Source: a beta proteobacterium CB
GTDB lineage: Bacteria > Pseudomonadota > Gammaproteobacteria > Burkholderiales > Burkholderiaceae
Assembly (NCBI GenBank): GCA_000342265.1
Contig: CP004348.1
Location: 806,001 to 870,000 of the forward strand
Direction: 5' to 3'
Length of the DNA: 64,000 bases
The notes under the pieces are model-generated. The model saw only the letters and a list, made by a program, of their open reading frames with translations. It searched no databases and had not been told where the DNA came from. Position 1 is the first letter of the stretch. Every line of letters begins with the position of its first letter. Of this stretch, positions 1 through 8,306 are shown in pieces. The translations under genes were made by a program, and so were the position numbers.

Positions 1-768
1 CAAACTAAAGCCATTTGGCGCCATATCGCTCCTCAATTAGCAAAGCGCTTTTCTGTTGTTGTCACAGATCTGCGCGGCTATGGTGCCTCATCAAAACCAC
101 TAGGCGCCCCAGATCATTCGACGTATTCAAAAAGATCCTTGGCGGCTGATCAATATGCTGTGATGCAAGCTCTTGGACACAAAAAGTTTTCCGTATTAGG
201 CCATGACCGTGGAGGGCGGGTATCGCATCGTCTCGCAATGGACTTTCCTGAAAGTGTAGAGCGCTTGATGGTGCTCGATATTTCTCCGACACTGACAATG
301 TATGAGAACACTACGATGGAATTTGCTAAGGGTTATTGGCATTGGTTTTTCTTAATCCAAGCCCATCCTATTCCCGAGACACTGATCGGTGCTAATCCAG
401 AATTTTGGCTCAAAAATCATATGGGCAGACATGCCGGTATTGGAATTTTTGACTCACAATCTTGGGCCGAATATCTTGCTGGCGCTAGTAACCCAGAATC
501 CATGCATGCCATGTGCGAGGACTATCGTGCCGCTGCATCCATCGATTTAGTTCACGATCGAGCGGATCGGGATGCTGGTAAAAAATTGCAAATGCCGTTT
601 CGTGTTTTATGGGGAGAGCGTGGCTTAGTGGCTAAGTGCTTTTCACCAATCGAAGATTGGAAGAAAGTGGCTGAGGATGTTTCTGGGAAGGCGGTGCCTT
701 GTGGCCACTATATTCCTGAGGAGTTGCCAAAGGAGTTGCTTACTGAGGCGGAGCTATTCTTCGCTTGA
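1..768 (+). CDS. Alpha/beta hydrolase, fluoroacetate/haloacetate dehalogenase-like (5' partial)
   Basis: The reading frame is open from the first base, so the N-terminus lies outside the window. The visible part has the alpha/beta hydrolase core: DLRGYGASSKP, the nucleophile elbow GHDRGGR with Asp in place of Ser, LDISPT carrying the probable catalytic acid, and CGHYIPEE carrying the catalytic His. An Asp nucleophile in GHDRGG is the hallmark of fluoroacetate/haloacetate dehalogenases, which hydrolyse the carbon-halogen bond of small haloacids in the cytoplasm. Related epoxide hydrolases share the Asp elbow, so the substrate is inferred from the motif set only. The WHWFFLIQ-type cap segment after LDISPT also fits the dehalogenase subgroup. 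Confidence 0.8.
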   Translation, partial: QTKAIWRHIAPQLAKRFSVVVTDLRGYGASSKPLGAPDHSTYSKRSLAADQYAVMQALGHKKFSVLGHDRGGRVSHRLAMDFPESVERLMVLDISPTLTMYENTTMEFAKGYWHWFFLIQAHPIPETLIGANPEFWLKNHMGRHAGIGIFDSQSWAEYLAGASNPESMHAMCEDYRAAASIDLVHDRADRDAGKKLQMPFRVLWGERGLVAKCFSPIEDWKKVAEDVSGKAVPCGHYIPEELPKELLTEAELFFA

Positions 769-773
769 GTAAT

Positions 774-1547
774 TTATTTGGATAGTTTCGGTAGCTTTTT
801 AGAATTCGCTGGCCAGCTTAGAACAATCATAGGGTCAATTTTTAAGATCTTCTTATCTTTGTCCGGATAATTGACTCGGGATAATAAATCAGAGATCAAA
901 TTCAGATGCGCAAGCTTTTTATCATTTGCGCTGATGACGGTCCATGGTGCATCTAATGAGCTAGTTTTCTTGAGCATTTCGTCTCTGGCCGCAGAGTACG
1001 CATTCCACATCTTCTGAGCTTTCTGATCAATAGGGCTGATCTTCCACTGCTTTAGTGGATCTTTTTCTCGGTCTTTAAGTCTTTTTGCTTGCTCTTCTTT
1101 AGAGATATCCAAGTAGTACTTGATTATTTGAATATTGGATCTTACGAGCAGGGATTCAAAATCATTTACTGTTGCCATGAATAATTTGTATTGCTCATCA
1201 GTGCAAAAGCCCATTACTTTTTCTACGCCAGCACGGTTGTACCAACTTCGATTAAAGAGTACGGTTTCACCAGCAGATGGGAGCTGCGCAACGTATCTCT
1301 GAAAGTACCACTCATGTTCCTCAAGAGAGGTGGGGGCGGCCAGGGCAACTACTTTCGTATCTCTAGGGCTTAAATTTTCAGTAAGGCTTTTAATGCTGCC
1401 ATCTTTGCCTGCAGCATCGCGTCCTTCAAAAATAACCAAAAGACGTTTGCCTGTTTGAATAATGTGACGCTGTAGTTTGACTAATTCAATTTGAAGTAGC
1501 CGTAAGTCTGCCTCGTAAGTATCTTCAGAAATCAGTGATTTACCCAC
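774..1547 (-). CDS. ppk2: Polyphosphate kinase 2 family protein (PPK2)
   Basis: A 257-residue P-loop kinase transferring phosphate between inorganic polyphosphate and nucleotides. Visible motifs are the Walker A-like EGRDAAGKDG at residues 41-50, the FNRSWYNRAGVE segment near 98-109 and a lysine/arginine-rich lid after KYYLDIS. Length matches single-domain PPK2. The start is GTG with AAAGG about nine bases upstream. The lysine-rich protein encoded immediately upstream on the same strand ends 27 bases before this start, so the two may be co-transcribed. Direction of catalysis (polyP synthesis or NDP/NMP phosphorylation) cannot be decided from sequence. Confidence 0.92.
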   Translation of the reverse strand: MGKSLISEDTYEADLRLLQIELVKLQRHIIQTGKRLLVIFEGRDAAGKDGSIKSLTENLSPRDTKVVALAAPTSLEEHEWYFQRYVAQLPSAGETVLFNRSWYNRAGVEKVMGFCTDEQYKLFMATVNDFESLLVRSNIQIIKYYLDISKEEQAKRLKDREKDPLKQWKISPIDQKAQKMWNAYSAARDEMLKKTSSLDAPWTVISANDKKLAHLNLISDLLSRVNYPDKDKKILKIDPMIVLSWPANSKKLPKLSK

Positions 1548-1574
1548 GGGCAGCCTTTAGAAATCGCTCAAGGA

Positions 1575-1865
1575 TTATTGAGCGGTTGTTGCTGGAGTAG
1601 CTTTTTTAGCTGGAGCTCTTTTTGCGGCTACCTTTTTTGTAGGAGCCTTTTTAGCTACAACTTTCTTTGCCGGAGCCTTTTTGGCTACCACTTTTTTAGC
1701 TGGAGTCTTTTTCGCAGCTACTTTCTTTGCCGGCGCTTTTTTAGCTGGAGTCTTTTTCTCAAGCTTATCCAATGCTTTTGCTAGCTTGTCGATTAATTTT
1801 TCTCTTTCGGCTTCGAGCTTGTCTAGTTTTTTCAATAACTGCTTAACTAATTTTTTTTGACTCAT
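1575..1865 (-). CDS. Lysine-rich PAKK-repeat protein, AlgP/histone H1-like
   Basis: A 96-residue protein with two parts. Residues 1-38 are a charged heptad-like helix, probably a coiled coil. Residues 39-88 are ten consecutive five-residue repeats of the type APAKK, TPAKK, VAAKK or VVAKK, followed by a short Ala/Thr tail. Such tails bind nucleic acids and polyanions nonspecifically, as in bacterial histone H1-like proteins and Pseudomonas AlgP. The start has AAAGGA about eight bases upstream. It lies just before the polyphosphate kinase gene on the same strand, which suggests a link to polyphosphate or nucleoid organisation. Codon variation between repeats argues against very recent repeat expansion. 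Function is inferred from composition. Confidence 0.85.
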   Translation of the reverse strand: MSQKKLVKQLLKKLDKLEAEREKLIDKLAKALDKLEKKTPAKKAPAKKVAAKKTPAKKVVAKKAPAKKVVAKKAPTKKVAAKRAPAKKATPATTAQ

Positions 1866-2010
1866 GGTCTATTCCTTTAAAGAGAGTGCTTGTTATTTAA
1901 TCCGTGTAACTGGCTGACGCCTAGCTCTTGATCCTACGTTCTATTGGCCTCACTTTCAAGCGATTGTGACAGTCCGAGTCATATTTAATTTGGTGCTACA
2001 TTGAGATGGT

Positions 2011-3195
2011 ATGTTCAAGACATTATTTTCTCTTCCGCGAACTGTATGGCTGATTGGCCTGATTAGTTTTGTAAATGATGCGGCTAGCGAGATGCTTTAT
2101 CCCTTGATGCCGCTATACCTTGCAAGTGTCTTGATGGCAGGACCAAAAGCCCTTGGTCTAATTGAAGGGATCGCTGAGGCTAGCTCTAGCATCTTCAAAT
2201 TGGTTTCAGGTGTGATTGTCGATCGCACCAAGAAGACTAAGCCTTGGATTGTGATTGGTTATCTTCTCGCAGCAATTGGTAGACCCCTGATTGCAATTGC
2301 AAGTTCTTGGACATGGGTTTTATGCATTCGGTTTACGGATCGCCTTGGTAGGGGGCTGAGAAGTTCACCGCGAGATGCGCTACTGGCTGAGAGTGTTTTG
2401 CCTAATCAGCGAGGGATAACGTTTGGTCTACATCGTTCGATGGATAATGCAGGCGCAGTTTTCGGACCCTTGATGGCTGCTTATCTGTTATCGATACATG
2501 TGCCACTAAAAGATATCTTTCTATGGGCGATCATGCCTGGCATTCTTGCGGTGGGTTTAGCTCTTTGCCTCAAGGAGCCTCCTCGCGAGCGTCTGGTGGT
2601 GCAGGCATTTTCATGGTCCTTGGAAGGTCTGCCACCGCAATTCAAACGCTACATTTTGGTCGCTGGAATTTTTGCCTTGGCGAATTCATCTGACATGTTT
2701 TTATTGTTAAGGGCTAGGGAGCTTGGCGTTCCTCAGGAGCAGATTCCTCTATTGTGGGCAGCGATCTCCTTAATCACAACTGTTTTTGGGACGCCGCTAT
2801 CAGCACTCTCGGATCGATTTAGCCGCAAGAACTTTATTTTGGTTGCTTGGTGTGCTTTTGCTTTTTTCTACATCGCCATGAGTTTTTCAGGTATTTCATT
2901 GTGGATGCTTTGCGGCCTCTTTGGAATTTATGGATTATTCAAGGCGGCGACTGAAGGTGTAGAGAAGGCGCTTGTCGCCGATTTGGCCCCCAAGGGCATG
3001 GCGGGAACCGCCTTTGGTTGGTTCAATCTGATTTCGGGTTTGATGTTGCTGCCTGCATCCCTGATATTCGGGTGGCTTTATGAATCTTTTAGTCCCAGCT
3101 ACGCCTTTTTATTTTCGGGCTCATGCGCTGGCTTGGCCTTTCTGCTGCTGGCATTTTGGGTTTTCAGGTCTCTAGAAACACAAAACCCTAGATAA
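2011..3195 (+). CDS. MFS transporter
   Basis: A 394-residue major facilitator protein of the inner membrane with about 12 hydrophobic segments. The cytoplasmic loop signatures DRTKKTKPW and DRLGRGLRSSPRDALL after the early helices are typical of a drug/metabolite efflux-like MFS subgroup. Both N- and C-terminal halves are present. It is transcribed away from the lysine-rich protein gene, with 145 bases between the two. The stop codon lies inside a 9-bp hairpin. The substrate cannot be deduced. Confidence 0.85.
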   Translation: MFKTLFSLPRTVWLIGLISFVNDAASEMLYPLMPLYLASVLMAGPKALGLIEGIAEASSSIFKLVSGVIVDRTKKTKPWIVIGYLLAAIGRPLIAIASSWTWVLCIRFTDRLGRGLRSSPRDALLAESVLPNQRGITFGLHRSMDNAGAVFGPLMAAYLLSIHVPLKDIFLWAIMPGILAVGLALCLKEPPRERLVVQAFSWSLEGLPPQFKRYILVAGIFALANSSDMFLLLRARELGVPQEQIPLLWAAISLITTVFGTPLSALSDRFSRKNFILVAWCAFAFFYIAMSFSGISLWMLCGLFGIYGLFKAATEGVEKALVADLAPKGMAGTAFGWFNLISGLMLLPASLIFGWLYESFSPSYAFLFSGSCAGLAFLLLAFWVFRSLETQNPR

Positions 3196-3211
3196 GTACC
3201 TCATCTAGGGT
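3185..3211 (+). terminator. Hairpin overlapping MFS stop codon
   Basis: A perfect 9-bp stem, ACCCTAGAT paired with ATCTAGGGT, with a nine-base loop, spans the TAA stop of the MFS gene. No T-tract follows, so it may be an mRNA 3'-end stabiliser or a weak convergent terminator rather than a classic intrinsic terminator. Confidence 0.4.
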
Positions 3212-3238
3212 GGTTGAGTGCCAGGGAGCTGGGCGGGA

Positions 3239-3424
3239 TTATTCTGGGTGGAAGTTGTTGCTAGCCATAAAGCTGATGGTGCGCTCAAAGCCCAAAATAC
3301 GGATATAGCGCCAGGCGATATCGCGATATTTGCTGTCTAAATAGCCGATCGCGACTTCAGGCGTCCTTTTGGACAAGTCGATTTGTTGAATTGCACGGGC
3401 CCAACGTTTGAGTCTTGTTGACAT
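3239..3424 (-). CDS. Small conserved-looking protein of unknown function
   Basis: A 61-residue basic protein, beginning MSTRLKRWARAIQQIDL. The internal ATG at 3424 is chosen over an upstream in-frame start because GGAGGTGA sits about six bases before it. The protein is rich in Arg and aromatic residues, with no signal peptide and no membrane segment; predicted helices are amphipathic. No family is recognised. It is convergent with the MFS gene upstream and lies downstream of the DUF2069-like membrane protein gene on the same strand. Confidence 0.7.
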   Translation of the reverse strand: MSTRLKRWARAIQQIDLSKRTPEVAIGYLDSKYRDIAWRYIRILGFERTISFMASNNFHPE

Positions 3425-3536
3425 ATTTGTCACCTCCATGCCCATACAACGCATGGAAAAGTGACTGAGATGACAGGATTAAGTAATTTTTTTAAGAAAT
3501 TTGTAAAAACCAGCCAAATAAGCCTCTTTTTGCTGT

Positions 3537-3935
3537 TTAGTCTTGTATTCCTGCTGCCGCACGCTCTTTTTTGGCCGCTTTAGCCCGCGCTTTGATGGGC
3601 TTGAGATACATGAGTAAGCAAACAAAGGCGACAGTGCCAATGGTGGTTTCCAGGGCTGCCATCCAGAAATTAGCCCCAGTTTCCAGAATTCGGACCAATC
3701 CCTCGGTGATATAGAGCAGTATGAGCATAGAGGCCCACTGCATGGTGTAAACATTACCCTTCCACAGACCAGGAATGGCAAATAAGAGGGGAATGGCCTT
3801 CAGGATGAGCCAAGAGCCACCAGGTCTGAGTGGGGAAATAAACCATTCCCAGGCAATACACAGAATGAACAGGTCAACAAAAGCTGCAGTAGCGATCAGT
3901 TGGTATGGATTTTTGGAGAACCAGCTTTTGAGCAT
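3537..3935 (-). CDS. DUF2069-type inner-membrane protein
   Basis: A 132-residue protein with four predicted membrane segments: IATAAFVDLFILCIAWEWF, AIPLLFAIPGLW, ASMLILLYITEGLVRIL and TTIGTVAFVCLLMYL. A lysine/arginine-rich cytoplasmic tail follows. The length, the Gly-Leu-Trp-Lys-Gly turn and its place directly downstream of wrbA match the DUF2069 family of proteobacteria, whose role is unknown. It starts nine bases after the wrbA stop and so is probably co-transcribed with it. Confidence 0.8.
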   Translation of the reverse strand: MLKSWFSKNPYQLIATAAFVDLFILCIAWEWFISPLRPGGSWLILKAIPLLFAIPGLWKGNVYTMQWASMLILLYITEGLVRILETGANFWMAALETTIGTVAFVCLLMYLKPIKARAKAAKKERAAAGIQD

Positions 3936-3944
3936 GAATGAGCC

Positions 3945-4550
<606 letters not shown>

Positions 4551-4559
4551 TTATCTCTT

Positions 4560-5420
4560 ATGATATGGGCGATGCGTCTCATTCAGAATCCTCAATTATG
4601 GCTCTCTCTTGGAAAAGAGACTTGGGAGCGTAATCGCGGCCACAATCTCAAGCAAGTGGCAGCTAGTTTGGCTTTTACAACCACGCTTTCCTTGATTCCA
4701 ATGCTGACGGTGGCTTCTATTCTGATTGGCTATCTGCCAAGTGTCGTGAGGATTAAGTATGCCTTTCAGGCCTGGCTACTTGATACCTATATGCCTGGTG
4801 GATTAAACCAACAAGTCTTTAATTATCTCGATCAATTTTCAGCTCAAGCCAAGGGGCTCACCTTGATTGGTTTGCTTGGCTTAGTCATTACGACCATCAT
4901 GACCTTGGTGGTAATTGAAAGCGCCTTTAATCAGATCTTTCGCGTCACTCAGAGCCGACCCATTCTGAAGAAAATTGCGATCTACTCTGCGGCAACTATA
5001 TTAGGCCCCATCTTGCTGGGTATCGGAACCTACTTGAGTGGTCTCTTGTTTAGTGCCGCCGAAGGTTGGACGGAGACCTTGAGTTTTGGCTTGGGATTTA
5101 TTGCAACGGTGGTGCCGGTATTATTGGCAATGTCAGTTTTCTCGGTGGCTTACAAAATTCTCCCTTATACCCAAATTCAGTGGCGCGATGCTTTGAGTGG
5201 AGCCTTTTTTGCTGCGCTTACTTTCGAGTTGATGAAGTTTGGTTTCGGTCTATTTCTGACCAATGTCGCCTTTTATAAAACCGTCTATGGTGCTTTTGCC
5301 ATAGTCCCATTGGCGCTTATTTGGATTTACCTGACCTGGTGGATTACTTTGGCAGGCGCCATCTTGGTTGCCGATCTCCCTAGCATTCGGAGTGGGCTCG
5401 TAAGGGTTATCCGTTACTGA
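4560..5420 (+). CDS. YihY/BrkB-family inner-membrane protein
   Basis: A membrane protein of about 286 residues with six hydrophobic segments, and the family signature ASLAFTTTLSLIPMLTVAS after the first helix. YihY/BrkB proteins were once called ribonuclease BN; that assignment was wrong and the true role remains unclear. The ATG at 4560 is preferred over an upstream TTG inside the wrbA start; ATG 4572 is equally possible because no Shine-Dalgarno stands out. The neighbouring wrbA is divergent, so promoters must overlap coding sequence. Confidence 0.88.
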   Translation: MIWAMRLIQNPQLWLSLGKETWERNRGHNLKQVAASLAFTTTLSLIPMLTVASILIGYLPSVVRIKYAFQAWLLDTYMPGGLNQQVFNYLDQFSAQAKGLTLIGLLGLVITTIMTLVVIESAFNQIFRVTQSRPILKKIAIYSAATILGPILLGIGTYLSGLLFSAAEGWTETLSFGLGFIATVVPVLLAMSVFSVAYKILPYTQIQWRDALSGAFFAALTFELMKFGFGLFLTNVAFYKTVYGAFAIVPLALIWIYLTWWITLAGAILVADLPSIRSGLVRVIRY

Positions 5421-5497
5421 AATACTTTGCTTGACCCTTGATTCCTTAGGGGCTTAAGAATATATTGTTCAAATAAGAACTCATTGTTGGAGGCTGT

Positions 5498-5953
5498 ATG
5501 AAAGTTTGTGACATATTGCGCGTCAAGGGCAGCACCCTATTTACGGTGGCACCAGATACGGCTTTGCAAACTGCGGTCTTGGTCATGAGTGAGCATGATA
5601 TTGGTTCATTGGTCGTAATGGAGTACGACAAGCTTGTCGGAATCCTGACATTCCGCGAGGTGATTGCTGCATTGGCTAAGCACCATGGCAAATTGGATGA
5701 CCTTAAGGTTCAAAGTGTCATGAATGCCAAGCCCCTGACATGCAATATGGAAACCGAGATTGATGAAGTGCGTCGCATGATGCTAGTGGAGCATGCTCGC
5801 TACTTACCGGTGATTGATCAAAAGATGCTGATGGGTGTGATTTCTTTCTACGACGTGGCTAAGTCCGTTGTTGAGGCTCAGGACTTCGAAAACACCATGC
5901 TCAAGGCATACATCCGCGACTGGCCAGAAGAGGCTGAAAAAGCTGCTCCGTAG
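5498..5953 (+). CDS. CBS-domain pair protein
   Basis: A 151-residue stand-alone protein made of two CBS motifs, roughly residues 8-62 and 72-128. Such pairs bind adenine nucleotides or similar ligands and sense energy state. TTGGAGG at 5487-5493 is a strong Shine-Dalgarno for the ATG. There is no fused catalytic domain and no membrane segment. Its partner protein is not evident from the neighbours (YihY upstream, aroC downstream). Confidence 0.88.
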   Translation: MKVCDILRVKGSTLFTVAPDTALQTAVLVMSEHDIGSLVVMEYDKLVGILTFREVIAALAKHHGKLDDLKVQSVMNAKPLTCNMETEIDEVRRMMLVEHARYLPVIDQKMLMGVISFYDVAKSVVEAQDFENTMLKAYIRDWPEEAEKAAP

Positions 5954-5997
5954 ACTCAGCCTAGCCTAAGCCCCCTGAGCAATGACATAATGTCGAT

Positions 5998-7113
5998 ATG
6001 TCAGGAAATACTTTAGGTCTTCTCTTTACCGTCACCACTTTTGGTGAATCCCATGGTCCCGCGATTGGCGCTGTTGTGGACGGCTGCCCCCCAGGCATGT
6101 CTTTGTGCGAAGCGGACTTACAAATCGATTTGGATCGCCGCAAGCCTGGTACATCTCGCCATGTGACTCAACGTCAAGAAGCTGACAAAGTTGAAATTCT
6201 GTCAGGTGTCTATGAAGGCAAAACTACTGGTGCGCCCATTGGTTTATTAATTCGGAATACCGATCAACGCAGCCAAGATTACGGCAATATCCTACAAACA
6301 TTTAGACCTGGTCACGCTGATTACGCTTACCACTACAAATATGGTTTGCGTGATCCTCGCGGTGGTGGACGATCTTCTGCTCGATTGACTGCGCCTGTAG
6401 TGGCTGCAGCAGCGATTGCTAAGAAGTGGCTTAAAGAGCAATACGGCACTGAGTTTTATGGCTACATGAGTCAACTTGGTGAGATTGAAATTCCATTCCA
6501 AGATGCAGCGCTGATTGAGAGCAATCCTTTCTTTGCTGCGAATAGCGATATCGTTCCTCAGCTTGAAACTTATATGGATGCACTGCGTAAGGCAGGGGAT
6601 TCATGTGGGGCAAAGATTGAGGTGCGGGCGCGTAATGTCCCGATTGGATTGGGCGAACCTTTGTTTGATAAGTTGGATGCTGACATTGCGCATGCCATGA
6701 TGGGTATCAATGCCGTTAAAGGTGTTGAGATCGGCTCAGGCTTTAAGTCAGTCGCGCAGCGCGGTAGTGAGCATGGTGATGAGCTTCATCCAGATGGTTT
6801 TGCTAGCAATAACGCTGGCGGAACTTTGGGGGGCATCAGTAGCGGTCAAGATTTGCGCGTATCGATTGCAATCAAACCCACCTCTAGCATCCTGAGCCCA
6901 AAAGAATCTATTGATTTAGATGGCAAGCCTATTACCGTACAAACTAAGGGTCGTCATGATCCTTGTGTTGGTATTCGGGCAACACCGATTGCAGAAGCCA
7001 TGCTAGCTTTAGTATTGATCGATCACGCTTTGCGCCATCGCGCTCAGTGTGGCGATGTAAAGCATTCCGTTCCGCCGATACCGGCTGCACGCCCTGGTTC
7101 AGTAACCGACTAA
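5998..7113 (+). CDS. aroC: Chorismate synthase
   Basis: A 371-residue enzyme converting 5-enolpyruvylshikimate 3-phosphate to chorismate, the last shikimate-pathway step, using reduced FMN without net redox change. The N-terminal signature [18 protein letters not shown], the central [11 protein letters not shown] and the later [10 protein letters not shown] and [17 protein letters not shown] segments are all intact. Length is normal for bacterial AroC. It is followed 20 bases later by an MFS transporter in the same direction. Confidence 0.98.
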   Translation: MSGNTLGLLFTVTTFGESHGPAIGAVVDGCPPGMSLCEADLQIDLDRRKPGTSRHVTQRQEADKVEILSGVYEGKTTGAPIGLLIRNTDQRSQDYGNILQTFRPGHADYAYHYKYGLRDPRGGGRSSARLTAPVVAAAAIAKKWLKEQYGTEFYGYMSQLGEIEIPFQDAALIESNPFFAANSDIVPQLETYMDALRKAGDSCGAKIEVRARNVPIGLGEPLFDKLDADIAHAMMGINAVKGVEIGSGFKSVAQRGSEHGDELHPDGFASNNAGGTLGGISSGQDLRVSIAIKPTSSILSPKESIDLDGKPITVQTKGRHDPCVGIRATPIAEAMLALVLIDHALRHRAQCGDVKHSVPPIPAARPGSVTD

Positions 7114-7133
7114 ATAAAGCTTAGAAAAAGAAA

Positions 7134-8291
7134 ATGACACCATCAGTGCGTTGGGCCTTCGGGTCCTTTTTCTTTTTATATTTTGCTTACGTTGGCTTAG
7201 TTTCACCATACGCCAGCCTCTTTTTTCTGGAGCGCGGCTTTAGCGTTATTGAGATCGCAGTATTAATGTCTATGCTGCAAATTACGCGAATAGTAGGGCC
7301 ATTTTCCTGGGGCTGGTTGTCTGACTATCTATCTGATCGCATTAACATTATTCGCTTTTGCGCGTGCCTGGCAGCAGTGACTTTCTTATGCATCTTTTTT
7401 CTCCAAAGCTATATTGCATTCTTCATCTGGATGTTTGTACTGCATACCATCCTCAGTAGCTTGATGCCATTGGGTGAGTCCGCAACGGTGCACGCTTTAT
7501 TCAAAGACAATTCATTTGATAAGCGTTACGGTCGTTTGCGTTTATGGGGGTCCATTGGTTTTATCGTGATGGTCTTATTTGCCGGTGAGTTATTTCAGCG
7601 TAAAGGAATTGAGCTTTACTCTGTAGTGGGCGCGGTAGTACTGGTCATGTTGGCATTGGTCACCTTTCGCTTGCATGAGCCCAAGATGGAGCGCCGCAAG
7701 ATGGTCAAGGGCGAACTTCTGATTGTTTTGTTTAATCCGGATGTGCGTTGGTTCTTGCTGTCAGGATTTTTTATGATCTTTGCGCATGCTGCTTTGTACG
7801 TATTCTTTTCACTCTACCTCGCAGATTTAGGCTATGACAAATTTCAGATTGGTTTGTTCTGGGCTTTAGGTGTTGCTGCTGAAGTGATCTTTTTTTATTT
7901 TCAGAGCAAAGTTTTAAGCCGCTTAGATGCTGAGGTTGTTTTGCAAATTGCGTTTGGTATTGGCGTGTTTCGCTTTATCTTGATTGCATTTTTCCCAGTA
8001 ACTTGGGTGCTGATTCTAGCGCAGCTCATGCATGCAGCAACGTTTGGCGCACACCACAGTGCTGCCACTAAGTTATTGCAACGCTGGTTTACAGGGCCAT
8101 TGCAGGCGCGAGGGCAAGCCTTGATGGCAACGGTATCTTATGGCTTAGGTGGAACGCTTGGTGGCTTGGTTGCTGGCTGGTTATGGGATGCCACTCAGCC
8201 GCGTAATGTTTTTGTGATGTCAGCGTTAGCCTGTGGTCTAGCGGGTATGGCGATTGGCAAACTACGTCCGCGCCACTACCCGGCTAGATAA
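7134..8291 (+). CDS. MFS transporter, MFS_1-like/HcaT-type
   Basis: A 385-residue transporter with about 12 membrane segments. The N-terminal PYASLFFLERGFSVIEIA stretch, GRLRLWGSIGF after the fourth helix and the C-terminal Gly-rich helix GLGGTLGGLVAGWLWD match the nucleoside/phenylpropionate-type (LacY/HcaT-related) MFS group. Its position directly after aroC is common in related bacteria but does not reveal the substrate. It is convergent with the ETF-QO gene, 15 bases away. Confidence 0.85.
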   Translation: MTPSVRWAFGSFFFLYFAYVGLVSPYASLFFLERGFSVIEIAVLMSMLQITRIVGPFSWGWLSDYLSDRINIIRFCACLAAVTFLCIFFLQSYIAFFIWMFVLHTILSSLMPLGESATVHALFKDNSFDKRYGRLRLWGSIGFIVMVLFAGELFQRKGIELYSVVGAVVLVMLALVTFRLHEPKMERRKMVKGELLIVLFNPDVRWFLLSGFFMIFAHAALYVFFSLYLADLGYDKFQIGLFWALGVAAEVIFFYFQSKVLSRLDAEVVLQIAFGIGVFRFILIAFFPVTWVLILAQLMHAATFGAHHSAATKLLQRWFTGPLQARGQALMATVSYGLGGTLGGLVAGWLWDATQPRNVFVMSALACGLAGMAIGKLRPRHYPAR

Positions 8292-8306
8292 CTCAATCAA
8301 TAAACT

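Noticed and set aside
1578..1784. Phe/Cys/Ser-rich plus-strand frame opposite the lysine-rich gene
   Set aside because: It is the antisense shadow of the PAKK repeats; its composition follows from the repeat codons and it lacks a ribosome site.
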